Positions 38,169 through 47,614 of a DNA stretch of 64,000 bases are shown here, piece after piece. How positions within the stretch are numbered: position 1 is the first letter of the stretch; every line of letters starts with the position of its first letter. This stretch comes from Polynucleobacter nymphae (GTDB lineage: Bacteria; Pseudomonadota; Gammaproteobacteria; Burkholderiales; Burkholderiaceae). A model generated the notes under the pieces. That model was not told where the DNA came from. It searched no databases and saw only the letters and a program-made list of their open reading frames with translations. The stretch covers positions 310,001 through 374,000 of the forward strand of contig NZ_JACVPA010000002.1 of assembly GCF_018882155.1 (NCBI RefSeq), written 5' to 3'. A program made the translations under genes and the position numbers.

Positions 38169-38312
38169 TTAGGAATTTTTCTTTCTAGTGCTACGAGCGG
38201 ACTCAGCGGCAGCATATTGCTGGTTTAAGGTGACATAGCCCTGCTGTAAGCTATGAACCTCGGATTCTAGGCTCGTAATTTTTGCGTAAATCTTGTCTAT
38301 CCCGTTTTTCAT
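38169..38312 (-). CDS. Possible 47-residue coiled-coil protein
   Basis: An ATG at 38310-38312 opens a 47-codon frame ending in TAA, translated MKNGIDKIYAKITSLESEV and then HSLQQGYVTLNQQYAAAES plus a basic tail RSTRKKNS. Hydrophobic residues spaced three and four apart suggest one coiled-coil helix, reminiscent of SlyX-type or Lpp-sized proteins, though no family is recognised. It ends two bases from a bidirectional terminator, which supports a real gene; the lack of a clear ribosome site argues against it. Confidence 0.45.
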   Translation of the reverse strand: MKNGIDKIYAKITSLESEVHSLQQGYVTLNQQYAAAESARSTRKKNS

Positions 38313-38428
38313 AGAGTTTGATGATCTACCTCATATCCCTGAATATCAAGCATTACCCGTAATGTGCCAATTTACTATTTTCTTTAGAATAGAGATTGCT
38401 TAATTTAGCCTCTGGAGCTTGCTACATC

Positions 38429-39211
38429 ATGAAAAAGTTTGATTTCACCGCCATTCTGTTTGGTCTATTGCTATCGGCTATTGCAGCGTATTTCATGCTT
38501 AGGCCATTGCCTAGCCAAAGCGCTCCTGCATCATCTATCCCAACCGTACAAATCGGTAATCTCATTTGGGATCAAACGGAGATGAATATTGGAGATGTCA
38601 AAGGCTTTGCGGCTACTGGTTTTGTAAGTGCTGCTGAAAAGAAGGGCGGCGGCCTCTCGTATGAAGCAGGTTTTGTGCAAAAGCCTGGTTGGACTTGGAA
38701 GACACCCTATGGAGTTTCTGCTGGTGATCTAGAACCTGCGGTGCACCTGAATCAAAAAGAAGCAGAATCTATTTGTCGTTATTACGGCAAAAGATTGCCA
38801 ACAGATATTGAATGGAATTTGGCAGCATTTTTAGAACAAAGATCTAATCCTCCAGCGGGCTTTGTTAAAGGACAGCGTTACCCATTTCCCGGTGGCAGCA
38901 CTCCAGCCGTTTCGCATTGCTTAAGTGGCTGTGGTGATTACAAGGGTTTAGCTCCAGTTGGAGCTCTCAATCGTGGCACGGGACATGTCACTACAAAAAC
39001 TACCAAGCCTGGTGTTAATGGCATGTATGACATGGGCGGCAATGTTTGGGAGTGGACGGCTACAGAGCGTAACGGTGGCTACATGACACGAGGTGCTTCA
39101 TGGTGGTATGGCCCAGAGAGGCAGCAAGAATCGGATTTGGAATCTAAACCTGGAGATATCGCAGTGGTTTATATCGGATTTCGGTGTGTAGCCGATGCCG
39201 TGAAACAATAA
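38429..39211 (+). CDS. Formylglycine-generating/sulfatase-modifying enzyme family protein
   Basis: 260 residues. One N-terminal hydrophobic segment (about 6-24) anchors or exports it. The rest is an FGE-sulfatase fold: LNQKEAESICRYYGKRLPTDIEWNLAAF, NGMYDMGGNVWEWTAT, MTRGASWWYGPERQ and the final GFRCVAD. True formylglycine synthases have two active-site cysteines; here only the GFRC one is in a family position, so it is probably a non-FGE member. No sulfatase is nearby. Start chosen at ATG 38429; a longer TTG start would put an extension before the helix. The helicase gene follows after three bases. Confidence 0.8.
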   Translation: MKKFDFTAILFGLLLSAIAAYFMLRPLPSQSAPASSIPTVQIGNLIWDQTEMNIGDVKGFAATGFVSAAEKKGGGLSYEAGFVQKPGWTWKTPYGVSAGDLEPAVHLNQKEAESICRYYGKRLPTDIEWNLAAFLEQRSNPPAGFVKGQRYPFPGGSTPAVSHCLSGCGDYKGLAPVGALNRGTGHVTTKTTKPGVNGMYDMGGNVWEWTATERNGGYMTRGASWWYGPERQQESDLESKPGDIAVVYIGFRCVADAVKQ

Positions 39212-39214
39212 GGA

Positions 39215-40549
39215 ATGACTAGTTCCGTAATCGATTCAACCGAGATTGAAATCACGCCTGATTACCAGGCTGTCATTGCGGCCATTGAGCGTCATGATCC
39301 ATATATCTTTGTTAGTGGTAAAGCCGGTACCGGCAAAACAACGCTCATTGGTTACCTTCGAGAAACGATTCCTGGCAATGTCGTTGTTGTCGCACCAACT
39401 GGAGTAGCTGCATTGCAAGTGAAGGGCGTCACTATTCACTCTTTCTTCAGATTGCCGCCGCGTTTAATTTTTCCTGAAGAAGATATCAAGCCATTACGTG
39501 ATAAGCGCCTTTATAAAGATATCCATTTACTTATCATTGATGAGATTTCGATGGTGCGCGCTGACGTAGTCGATGCCATGGATTTATTCTTGCGCGAGAA
39601 CGGACCACAAAAAGGCAAACCTTTTGGCGGTATACAGGTAATGTTTGTGGGAGACTTATTTCAGTTGCCGCCAGTTGTCTCGAGTAGTGATATGCAGGTA
39701 CTCGCTGATCGTGGTTACGAAGGCCCATACTTCTTCTGTGCGATAGCCTTGCATCGCAAAGATGTCACTATGGTGGAGCTTTCAAAGATCTTCCGCCAAA
39801 AAGATGAGCACTTTGCCGATCTTCTCAATCGCATACGCATCAATCAAGACGTAGATGAAGTAATTGATACCCTCAATGCCCAGTGCTATCAAGCCAATCA
39901 AGAAGTTGATGAAGAAACTATTACGCTCACCACTACCAATGCGAGAGCAGACCAAATCAATGGTGCGGGATTGCGAGCCATTACTAATGAAGTGAAGGTC
40001 TATGCAGGTAAAACGACTGGTAAGTTCAATATTGATGAGCGTAACCTACCTTCAGCCAATAATCTGGCCTTAAAGGTGGGTGCCAAAGTGATGTTTACAG
40101 CAACTGACCCCGGCTTTCCGAAGCGCTGGGTGAATGGCACGATTGGTATCGTTCGTGAATTACTCGCCGATAAAGTAAAAGTAATAGTTAAAAATGGACA
40201 GTACTCCAATACTGTTGAAGTTACTGGCCACCAATGGGAATCATATCGATACGACCATGACATGATGTCTGGCAAGATCTCTCCCAGCATTATTGGTACT
40301 TATGTGCAAATTCCCCTAATGCTTGCTTGGGCAGTCACTATTCATAAGAGCCAGGGTAAGACGCTGGACAAGGTCAAAGTAGATTTATCCTCTGGCGCAT
40401 TTGCATCGGGCCAAGTCTATGTAGCCCTCAGCAGATGTAAAACGATTGAAGGCATTTCTTTACAAAGGCCGATCGAAGCAAGAGATGTCAGCTGTGATCC
40501 AGAAATCAAAGCCTTCTATTTGAACTGCCTGCCTCATAAGGCTGCGTAA
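39215..40549 (+). CDS. Pif1/RecD-like DNA helicase
   Basis: 444 residues, superfamily 1B helicase. Walker A GKAGTGKTT at 35-43, Walker B IIDEISM, QLPPV in motif III, KVGAKVMFTA, and the C-terminal HKSQGKTLDKVKVDL and YVALSRCKT motifs. It lacks large accessory domains, as in bacterial Pif1 proteins that unwind G4 and forked DNA. It begins immediately after the FGE-family gene, with AAGGA only one base from the ATG, so translation may depend on readthrough from the upstream gene. Confidence 0.9.
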   Translation: MTSSVIDSTEIEITPDYQAVIAAIERHDPYIFVSGKAGTGKTTLIGYLRETIPGNVVVVAPTGVAALQVKGVTIHSFFRLPPRLIFPEEDIKPLRDKRLYKDIHLLIIDEISMVRADVVDAMDLFLRENGPQKGKPFGGIQVMFVGDLFQLPPVVSSSDMQVLADRGYEGPYFFCAIALHRKDVTMVELSKIFRQKDEHFADLLNRIRINQDVDEVIDTLNAQCYQANQEVDEETITLTTTNARADQINGAGLRAITNEVKVYAGKTTGKFNIDERNLPSANNLALKVGAKVMFTATDPGFPKRWVNGTIGIVRELLADKVKVIVKNGQYSNTVEVTGHQWESYRYDHDMMSGKISPSIIGTYVQIPLMLAWAVTIHKSQGKTLDKVKVDLSSGAFASGQVYVALSRCKTIEGISLQRPIEARDVSCDPEIKAFYLNCLPHKAA

Positions 40550-40631
40550 CAACAGAGTTATTTAAAGTTTTGCAAATTAATGACTTATTCTTTATATTAG
40601 AAGCTCAATAAGCTCACTCAGGAAAGACCTT

Positions 40632-41447
40632 ATGAAGCTCGCCAAATTTATTTTGCTCTTTGCCGCATTCGGTATTTGTATTAACGCTAACGCTCAGGCC
40701 GTTAATCCAATTCCGGTGGTAAACGACAACTGGCGTTTTTCTGGAACAATTTCTGCATGGGTACCAGCAAGCTGGGCAACCTCAACAGTAGACAATCTCT
40801 CTAAATCAGCAGACTCTTCGATTAGCGATAATTTGAATAGTGCAGGAGCCATTGCTTTTTTTACTGCTGAGGCACATAAAGGTAATTGGGGCGTAATGGC
40901 AGATCTTGTGTACTGGCAAATGAGCGGAAGTAGTGATATTAATAAATCAAAAGTGGTCTTAGGTAGAGATCACAATTTATATGCTGGTACCAGCGGGCAA
41001 CAGACGCAGACTATGCTTACCTTAGCCGGTACCTATACGGCTTACAGATCAAATAATTTATATTTAGATGGATTGGTTGGAGTTCGTTACATCAGCTCAA
41101 CTGAGACTCTGGTGGCTACTGAGCAGTACACTGTTAATGGAAAAGTAAAGTCAGATGTCACCAGAAACCCTTCGTATACCAATCAAACCACGGATCCAGT
41201 AATTGGATTTAAGGGTAGAGCCAGAATTTACGATTCCTCATGGTTTGTTCCATTCTATGTAGATGCGGGTAAAGGACCTGGTTCAAATAATACAACCTGG
41301 CAAGCCCTGCTTGGAGTAGGTAATGCATTCTCATGGGGTGATATGACCTTGGCCTATAGAGCCATGGGTTTTGACCTTAAATCAAATATCGGTGTAACTA
41401 AATATACCAACGCTGGCCCACAGCTATCGGCAACAGTTAATTTTTAA
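40632..41447 (+). CDS. Outer-membrane beta-barrel protein of unknown type
   Basis: 271 residues with a clean signal peptide (cleavage after NANA, about residue 21). The mature part alternates short hydrophobic strands and ends in an aromatic residue, SATVNF, as outer-membrane barrels do. Strand pairs such as GNWGVMADLVYWQMSG and NNLYLDGLVGVRYISS suggest about eight to ten strands. Ligand and family are unknown. It has its own terminator, a 14-base perfect stem at 41463. Confidence 0.72.
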   Translation: MKLAKFILLFAAFGICINANAQAVNPIPVVNDNWRFSGTISAWVPASWATSTVDNLSKSADSSISDNLNSAGAIAFFTAEAHKGNWGVMADLVYWQMSGSSDINKSKVVLGRDHNLYAGTSGQQTQTMLTLAGTYTAYRSNNLYLDGLVGVRYISSTETLVATEQYTVNGKVKSDVTRNPSYTNQTTDPVIGFKGRARIYDSSWFVPFYVDAGKGPGSNNTTWQALLGVGNAFSWGDMTLAYRAMGFDLKSNIGVTKYTNAGPQLSATVNF

Positions 41448-41462
41448 TTTAGTGCACTTTGA

Positions 41463-41495
41463 AAAATAAAGCCACCTTAAGGGTGGCTTTATTTT
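41463..41495. terminator. Bidirectional terminator, 14-bp stem
   Basis: AAAATAAAGCCACC, loop TTAAG, GGTGGCTTTATTTT. It ends the outer-membrane protein gene from the left and the gamma-glutamyltransferase operon from the right. Its core equals that of the typA terminator. Confidence 0.92.
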
Positions 41496-41515
41496 GTCCC
41501 GTAATTCGAGCTAGA

Positions 41516-43105
41516 TTAAAATCCAGCTGCTAATCCATCTCGGCGATGATCGCTACCAGCAATATAAGCGGAGTCAGTTGTATCAGTAATTTTAGCAATG
41601 GCTTGTGCGCTACCAAAATCTAAACTATTCGCGGGCATCACGATTACCTCGTGCCCCATCTTTTTAAGACCCTCAACAATACTTGTTGGCATCGCTGCTT
41701 CAACAGTGAGTTTGCCTAAGTCATCAATTCGCCAGCGGGGGGCATCAGAACAGGCTTGAGGATTGAGATACTCATCAATAAAGTGCATTGCAAATTGAAT
41801 ATGACCTTGCGGTTGCATATTGCCACCCATCACACCAAAGGCCATAGTAGGTTTGCCACCCTTTGATAAGAAGGCAGGCAGGATGGTGTGAAAAGGGCGT
41901 TTGCCCGGAGCTACTTGATTGGGATGTCCTGCTTTAAGACTAAAGCTCATGCCACGGTTATGCAAAGCAATGCCACCAGGGGCAACCACACCAGAACCAA
42001 AGCCTTTAAAGTTTGATTGAATATACGAAATCATCATGCCGGATTCATCTGCGGCACAAAGATAGACTGTGCCACCAGTATGGGGATCACCAGGACCATA
42101 AGAGCCCACTTTATGGTGATCAATCAGAGCAGCACGACTCGCTAAATACTCTCTATCAAGTAATGCGCTCACTGGCATTGTCATTGAGCGTGCATCAGAT
42201 ACAAACTCATATGCATCGGCAAAAGCCATCCGCATTGCCTCTACCTGCAAATGAATATGCTGCGTGGAGTTTGCTGGATATTGTTTAACATTTGCAGCTT
42301 CCAAAATACCCAAAGCCATTTGTGCAGCAATACCAGAGCCATTCGGAGGAATCTCATGAAGAGTGTAGCCACCATAATCAAAGGCAAGCGGCTCAACCCA
42401 CTCCGGTTTGTTATCTGCGAAGTCTTGCATGGTGAAGCAACCACCAGAAGTTTTTGCAAAGTCGACCATACTTTTAGCAAGCGGCCCTGTATAAAAAGAC
42501 TCGCCTTGCGTCGCTGCAATCTCTTTTAAGGTTTTAGCTTGCTCAGGAAATTTCCAGATCTGTCCAGCCTGAGGAGCTTTACCGTCAATCAGGAATGCTT
42601 GTGCAAAACCGGGTTGATCTTTCAGAATCGGAATGGCTTCACGCCATTGACGGGCAATGACAGGAGAGACTGGAAAACCATTCTCGGCATAATCAATTGC
42701 ACGCTTAAATAATTGCGCAAAAGGCAGCTTGCCAAATTTTTTGGATAGCTCAATCCAGCCAGCAACTACACCCGGAACAGTTACGGTCTTCCAGCCGATG
42801 GGATCCATTACCGATTTACCAGCAAAATATTCTGGTGTCCAAGCGGCAGGGGCGCGCCCCGAAGCATTTAAGCCATGCAGTTTCTTGCCATCCCATAGAA
42901 TCGCAAAGCTATCTCCACCAATGCCATTCATAGTTGGTTCTACAACCGTTAAGGTGATGGCAGTAGCCAGTGCGGCATCGACTGCATTACCGCCATTCTG
43001 CAGTGCCTCAATACCTGCTTGTGTCGCAAGCGGTTGAGAGCTGGCAACAGTATTTCTGGCTAGTACGGGGGCGCGAGCACCGCCATAGGGTGGGGCAATC
43101 AACAT
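41516..43105 (-). CDS. Gamma-glutamyltransferase family protein
   Basis: 529 residues of the Ntn-hydrolase GGT family. Motifs include NGGNAVDAALATAITLTVVEPTMNGIGGD, the autoprocessing/nucleophile Thr346 in HTGGTVYLC, and PGKRPFHTILPAFL with MGGNMQPQGHIQ near the end. No signal peptide is visible, so it may be cytoplasmic, unlike the periplasmic E. coli enzyme. It hydrolyses or transfers gamma-glutamyl groups, or acts as an acylase. Start at ATG 43105; a TTG six codons earlier is also open. Last gene of a run with a Bug protein, an oxidase and a SnoaL-like protein. Confidence 0.88.
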   Translation of the reverse strand: MLIAPPYGGARAPVLARNTVASSQPLATQAGIEALQNGGNAVDAALATAITLTVVEPTMNGIGGDSFAILWDGKKLHGLNASGRAPAAWTPEYFAGKSVMDPIGWKTVTVPGVVAGWIELSKKFGKLPFAQLFKRAIDYAENGFPVSPVIARQWREAIPILKDQPGFAQAFLIDGKAPQAGQIWKFPEQAKTLKEIAATQGESFYTGPLAKSMVDFAKTSGGCFTMQDFADNKPEWVEPLAFDYGGYTLHEIPPNGSGIAAQMALGILEAANVKQYPANSTQHIHLQVEAMRMAFADAYEFVSDARSMTMPVSALLDREYLASRAALIDHHKVGSYGPGDPHTGGTVYLCAADESGMMISYIQSNFKGFGSGVVAPGGIALHNRGMSFSLKAGHPNQVAPGKRPFHTILPAFLSKGGKPTMAFGVMGGNMQPQGHIQFAMHFIDEYLNPQACSDAPRWRIDDLGKLTVEAAMPTSIVEGLKKMGHEVIVMPANSLDFGSAQAIAKITDTTDSAYIAGSDHRRDGLAAGF

Positions 43106-43140
43106 AGGAAATTCTTTAAGCAATGAAATACGGTTGTAAA

Positions 43141-44118
43141 TTAGTCAATCTTAATATTGGCAGCTTTGACAGCTTTTGACCACTTGACGTGTTCGGCGGT
43201 GGTGATTTCTGTCAATTTTTCTGAGTTAGCAAATTGGGTTTGGAGGCCTTGGTTGGCTAACTTATTTTTGAAGTCAGGATTGGTCAGTATTTTACGAATT
43301 TCTTTTTCAAGTCGAGCAATCACGGCAGGAGAGGTTCCCTTTGGCGCATAAATAGCAAAGAAATTCTCAACATCAAACTTCTTCATACCATCTTGCTCAA
43401 AGGTTGGAACGTTTGGTATCAAAGGTGAGCGCTCGTTTGAGGCAATTGCAATGGGTCTTAACTTGCCGCTTTGAATGTGGGGAAGAGATGCCGTCAGGCT
43501 ATCAAACATCATCAAGGTGTTACCAGCAATTAAATCAGGTAAGGCAAAGCTGCTACCTTTATAAGGAATATGAGTTCCAGTAGCGCCAATGCGCTGCATA
43601 AATAAAGTAGATTCCAAGTGTGAGAGGCTGCCATTACCCTGAGAAGCGTAATTAAAGTTGCCATTCTTTGACTTAATAAAGGCGATCAGCTCAGTCAAAT
43701 TTTTTGCTGGGACACTGGGGTTCACTTCTAGAATATGAGGAACAGAGCCTACTAGAGCAACGGAGGCAAAATCTTTTTGGAGATCAACTGGGGGATTATT
43801 AAAGAGTGCCTGAGCAATGGCTTGATTCGTGAGAGCACTAAAGTGAATGGTATAGCCATCGGGATTAGCTTTGGCTGCAGCAGTCATGCCAATCATTCCG
43901 CCTGCGCCTGGTTTATTTTCAACTACTACTGCTTGACCTAATGCTTCACCTAATGGGACTGCAATACTGCGTGCAAAAACATCAGTTGAGCCTCCTGCAG
44001 GAAAGGAGAGAATCATTTGGATTGGTTTTTTTGGCCAATCCGTATCTGGCGCTGCGTAACTGTAGCTTACAGCTCCACATAGAATGACCAGTGTCAAAAT
44101 TCGTTTAATGTTATTCAT
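43141..44118 (-). CDS. Bug/TctC-family periplasmic solute-binding protein
   Basis: 325 residues with a signal peptide ending AYA-like (residue 22). WPKKPIQMILSFPAGGSTDVFAR and VVENKPGAGGMIG, HIPYKGSSFALPDLIAG are Bug hallmarks. It binds an unknown carboxylate or amino compound, possibly the substrate of the neighbouring oxidase or gamma-glutamyltransferase. No permease partner is nearby. Lies 35 bases before the gamma-glutamyltransferase gene on the same strand. Confidence 0.9.
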   Translation of the reverse strand: MNNIKRILTLVILCGAVSYSYAAPDTDWPKKPIQMILSFPAGGSTDVFARSIAVPLGEALGQAVVVENKPGAGGMIGMTAAAKANPDGYTIHFSALTNQAIAQALFNNPPVDLQKDFASVALVGSVPHILEVNPSVPAKNLTELIAFIKSKNGNFNYASQGNGSLSHLESTLFMQRIGATGTHIPYKGSSFALPDLIAGNTLMMFDSLTASLPHIQSGKLRPIAIASNERSPLIPNVPTFEQDGMKKFDVENFFAIYAPKGTSPAVIARLEKEIRKILTNPDFKNKLANQGLQTQFANSEKLTEITTAEHVKWSKAVKAANIKID

Positions 44119-44162
44119 ATAGACTCTCTTAGAGAAAGATCGTAGCGTTTAATTTGAATGAT

Positions 44163-45566
44163 TTATTTCTCATCTTTAAACCAATACCATTTATAGAGAA
44201 AACTTTGCCCCAATCGTCTAAAAGGAGCTAGTTTTTCTGACCGAAACTTGCCGAATGCATTAGGAAACTCGAGTGGCGAGTGATAGATTGGCAACTTTAA
44301 CACGTCTGAATCAACCTTTTTCCCAGCTACAAGTTCCGCTAAGCGTTTACCAGCCCAGGTAGAAAAAGAAACGCCGTTTCCGCCATAGCCGAGTGCATAC
44401 CAAACTGCTTGTGCTGGATCTGGTTGGGTGATGCGCGGCATCATATCGTGGCTTACGTCCACCCAGCCCCACCAAGAGTAATCAATCTCAATACCCGCTA
44501 AAGGTGGAAACTTTCTAGCAATAGCATCCGTTAATAGCTTCAAATGTTTAGGTGAGCTGGCATCAGCACCGCCAATAGAACTTCGACTGCCCATTTGCAG
44601 ACGCCCATCTTTTAATAGGCGATAGTAAAAGCGTAGCGTACGAGTGTCAGTTAAAAAGGTATGCGAACGAAAGTTGCAGGCTTTTATTTCACTCGCGGTA
44701 AGGGGTCTAGTCACCAGCGAATTAGACAAAATAGGTAGGATCTTATTTTTGATGGGCTTTAATCCCTGTACACCGTAGCCACCGGTGCAAATGGCAATTC
44801 GTTTGGCTCGGACAACTCCGCCTGGAGTCTGTATATGGTGCACTCCATCAATCGTCCCCCATCCCAGTGCAGGGCTAGCAGTGTGAATTTTGACTCCTAG
44901 GCTCTGGGCTTTCTTGAGAAGACCAAAAGTAAATTTGAGTGGATGAATACCAACACCTTCACGCTCTAGTAGGGCGCCAGATGCATCATGATCATCGCAA
45001 TATTGCTCGCGAACTTCCTGCGCGCTCAGTAATAGTGGATCGTATCCAAAGATATCTTTGCGGACTTTTGCCTCATTCTCTAGGTAGATCATTTTTTCTG
45101 GGCGGTGTGCAATGTAGAGGTGACCGCCATCAAAAGCATCACAGTCAATTTGACTTACTAGCTCTTTGAAATTTTCAAAGCCCGTATAAATTTCTCGATC
45201 TAATTTCTTGGCAGTATCTAAGCCCCAACGTTCAATCCATTGAGATCGTGATAGCCTACCGCTGGCATTTTGGCCTTGGCCACCACTGCGACTAGAGCAC
45301 CCCCAAGCGGTTTGATTGGCCTCCAAGATAGTTGCTTGGATACCATGCTCTTGTGCTAAATAAAGAGCAGTTGACACTCCTGTTGAGCCTGACCCAATAA
45401 TGACGACATCTGTATCGATATCTTGTGTGACAGGCCCATCTGTTTGCGGCGGGTTATTAGCAGTTGCAGCCCAATAGCTCGGCGCATAATCAGTTCCACT
45501 ACCTGGATGAAGCGAGGTGAGCGGGTCATAGAGCGGATCGTATGCTACTGGTGGCATGTTCAACAT
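44163..45566 (-). CDS. FAD-dependent amine oxidoreductase, PuuB/DadA-like
   Basis: 467 residues. The Rossmann motif VVIIGSGSTGVSTALYLAQ sits near residue 55 and is followed by TILEANQTAWGCSSRSGGQGQN, the signature of the DAO family's gamma-glutamylputrescine oxidase-like branch; the ending YALGYGGNGVSFSTWAGKRLAELV is also typical. Such enzymes oxidise amino groups on gamma-glutamyl-amines or D-amino acids and release ammonia or aldehyde. Start chosen at ATG 45566, four bases after the SnoaL-like stop. A Bug gene and GGT downstream support a gamma-glutamyl substrate. Confidence 0.85.
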   Translation of the reverse strand: MLNMPPVAYDPLYDPLTSLHPGSGTDYAPSYWAATANNPPQTDGPVTQDIDTDVVIIGSGSTGVSTALYLAQEHGIQATILEANQTAWGCSSRSGGQGQNASGRLSRSQWIERWGLDTAKKLDREIYTGFENFKELVSQIDCDAFDGGHLYIAHRPEKMIYLENEAKVRKDIFGYDPLLLSAQEVREQYCDDHDASGALLEREGVGIHPLKFTFGLLKKAQSLGVKIHTASPALGWGTIDGVHHIQTPGGVVRAKRIAICTGGYGVQGLKPIKNKILPILSNSLVTRPLTASEIKACNFRSHTFLTDTRTLRFYYRLLKDGRLQMGSRSSIGGADASSPKHLKLLTDAIARKFPPLAGIEIDYSWWGWVDVSHDMMPRITQPDPAQAVWYALGYGGNGVSFSTWAGKRLAELVAGKKVDSDVLKLPIYHSPLEFPNAFGKFRSEKLAPFRRLGQSFLYKWYWFKDEK

Positions 45567-45570
45567 AAGC

Positions 45571-45972
45571 CTATTGGGTTGCTGGTAAATTAGGGCGATT
45601 TTTACGAAAGGCATTTTTCATTTGAATCTTGCCATCCTTAAAAGTAAAAATATCGACACCATCAGTTTCAATCCGACTTCCATCAGCTGCGGTACCGACA
45701 AAGGTCCATTCCGATACTCCAAAATCACCGTCAACAAAATGCCGATCATTGATCCACTGCGCATCAGGCACATTTATCCAGGCACTTTCAAAAGCAGCCC
45801 TAACTGCATCCATGCCTTCATGACGAGTGCCGCATGCATCAGGGCCTGCTGCAGTCTGAAAAACACAGTCATTACACATCAAGCTCATTAAGCCATCGAT
45901 GTCATGTCGATTCCATGCCGCGCTAAATTGAGCTAAGTGAGCGATAGTCATTTGTTTTTTACTATTTTGCAT
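45571..45972 (-). CDS. SnoaL-like/NTF2-fold protein
   Basis: 133 residues. HLAQFSAAWNRHDIDGLMSLMCNDCVFQTAAG followed by HEGMDAVRAAFESAW, FGVSEWTFVGTAADG and DIFTFKDGKIQMKNAFR is the SnoaL_2 (NTF2-like) pattern, which spans isomerases, hydrolases and binding domains. It is cytoplasmic. The frame is open 36 codons further upstream, but the extension is not family-like. It is first in the unit SnoaL-oxidase-Bug-GGT and divergent from the amidase. Confidence 0.78.
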   Translation of the reverse strand: MQNSKKQMTIAHLAQFSAAWNRHDIDGLMSLMCNDCVFQTAAGPDACGTRHEGMDAVRAAFESAWINVPDAQWINDRHFVDGDFGVSEWTFVGTAADGSRIETDGVDIFTFKDGKIQMKNAFRKNRPNLPATQ

Positions 45973-46152
45973 TGTGAGGTGAGGGTTTACTTTAACTATC
46001 GGAGGGTGAGTGAAAATACTATAGTATTGGATGATTATTTTCAAAAATTTGAGACAGCAATCTAATGTGCTTAATAGCAATAACCTCTATTTTGGCTTGA
46101 TCCTGAGATTTGTGCCTACTTTCATTTCTTATTTTCCAGATAAGGACTTCAG

Positions 46153-47511
46153 ATGAAGCCATATCATCACTGGCCTTCGCTCCGCGCAATCGCCGCGGAG
46201 GTTAAGAGCGGGGTACGCTCTGCGCGTGCCCAGGTTGCGCTTGCTTTAGATTTGGCTAAGAAAGAAACTTTAGATTCGGCTATCTCGCCTACATTTATTA
46301 GTCTTCATGCTGAAATTGCTCTGGCCTTGGCGGACCAACTTGACGCCAAGATTGCTAGAGGCGAGGACTGTGGTGATCTATGTGGAATTCCATTTGCAGT
46401 TAAAGATAATATCGATTGGCAGGGCTTAAATACTAGCGCTGGAAGTCCGAAGGCATATCTTCAGAAGGCATCATCAACTGCTCCTGTCTTACAAGGGTTA
46501 ATCGATCGTGGCGCAATTCCGATTGGTAAAACCAATCTGAATGAGTGGGCGGTAGGTTTAACAGGTGAGAATGCTCACTTTGGTAATGTGATGAACCCCC
46601 ATTTAATCGGTTGCCTTTCAGGAGGTTCATCGAGTGGTAGCGCAAGGGCAGTAGCGATGGGAATTGTGCCAATGGCCCTAGGCTCTGACACTGGGGGCTC
46701 TATCCGCATGCCTGCTGCTTGGTGTGGCATCGTAGGCCTTCGACCTTCGAGCGATTCTTTTTCTTTGGATGGCGTGGTACCACGTTCCCGAGCCTTGGAT
46801 GTTGTTGGCCCTCTTGTAAATTCAATTGAGGATTGCGATTATTTTCTTGGCAGCTCTTTTTTGCCAAAATCTAAACCAAGTGATTTGGTTAATACAACGA
46901 GCATCAAAATAGGCTGGGATCCTCATCTCCTAGATGGTGTAGATGCTCCAGTGCGTTTGGCTTTTATGCAGTTTATGCACAATGCTAAACAAAATCACTC
47001 AGTCATATTTGTAGAGCAGTCATGGCCCAATTTTGAAAATGCCACTAGCTGCGCACTAACCGTCCTGCAAATGGAGTTTTTCGAGGACTTTACTCGCCTA
47101 TGTGGGCCAATCGAAAGCTATGCTGACCGATTAGGAAAACCGGTATTAAACGAGCTTCGTCACTCAGCTTCACTGGAGCCCAAAGAGCTGATTAATGCCT
47201 ATGCTCAATTAGCAGAATTTCGACAGGCTATGGCAACTGCTATTAGCTCTGTAGAGATGCTGGCGCTCCCTTTAACGCCTTGCGGCCCCGTATTAGAGGC
47301 TGGTCTTCCCCAGGCTGCTAAGCCATTAAGGGAGCTAAGCCTGCCAATGGGCGCCTCTGGACTACCGATCCTAGGAATGCCCTTGTTAGCTAAAAAAGAC
47401 CCCTTAGGTTTAGCAGCATCGAGTTTGGCAGGGGTCCAGTTGGTGGGGAAAAAATATCAGGAACACAAACTTTTAAATATGGTACAAACATACTTAGATG
47501 CACCAAATTGA
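46153..47511 (+). CDS. Amidase signature family hydrolase
   Basis: 452 residues with the complete Ser-Ser-Lys triad: Lys84 (CGIPFAVKDNID), Ser159 in SGGSSSGSA and Ser183 in SDTGGSIRMPA. It cleaves amide bonds of unknown small substrates, releasing ammonia or an amine, in the cytoplasm. The final third (about 360-450) is standard for the family. AAGGA lies six bases before the ATG. It precedes the Dpp-type transporter and is probably in the same transcript, so the substrate may be an imported peptide or amide. Confidence 0.88.
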   Translation: MKPYHHWPSLRAIAAEVKSGVRSARAQVALALDLAKKETLDSAISPTFISLHAEIALALADQLDAKIARGEDCGDLCGIPFAVKDNIDWQGLNTSAGSPKAYLQKASSTAPVLQGLIDRGAIPIGKTNLNEWAVGLTGENAHFGNVMNPHLIGCLSGGSSSGSARAVAMGIVPMALGSDTGGSIRMPAAWCGIVGLRPSSDSFSLDGVVPRSRALDVVGPLVNSIEDCDYFLGSSFLPKSKPSDLVNTTSIKIGWDPHLLDGVDAPVRLAFMQFMHNAKQNHSVIFVEQSWPNFENATSCALTVLQMEFFEDFTRLCGPIESYADRLGKPVLNELRHSASLEPKELINAYAQLAEFRQAMATAISSVEMLALPLTPCGPVLEAGLPQAAKPLRELSLPMGASGLPILGMPLLAKKDPLGLAASSLAGVQLVGKKYQEHKLLNMVQTYLDAPN

Positions 47512-47614
47512 GGCTTAAGGCTTGCCACTTTGAACAGCAACCTTATACAGTTCAAGAGTGAAGCATTGATAAAACTAAAAATAGTTATGTAGTGCGTTTC
47601 ATTACGGAGGCAAT

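Noticed and set aside
42241-42529. Opposed short frames inside the gamma-glutamyltransferase gene
   Set aside because: Both lie inside the strongly supported GGT frame and have no independent start signals.
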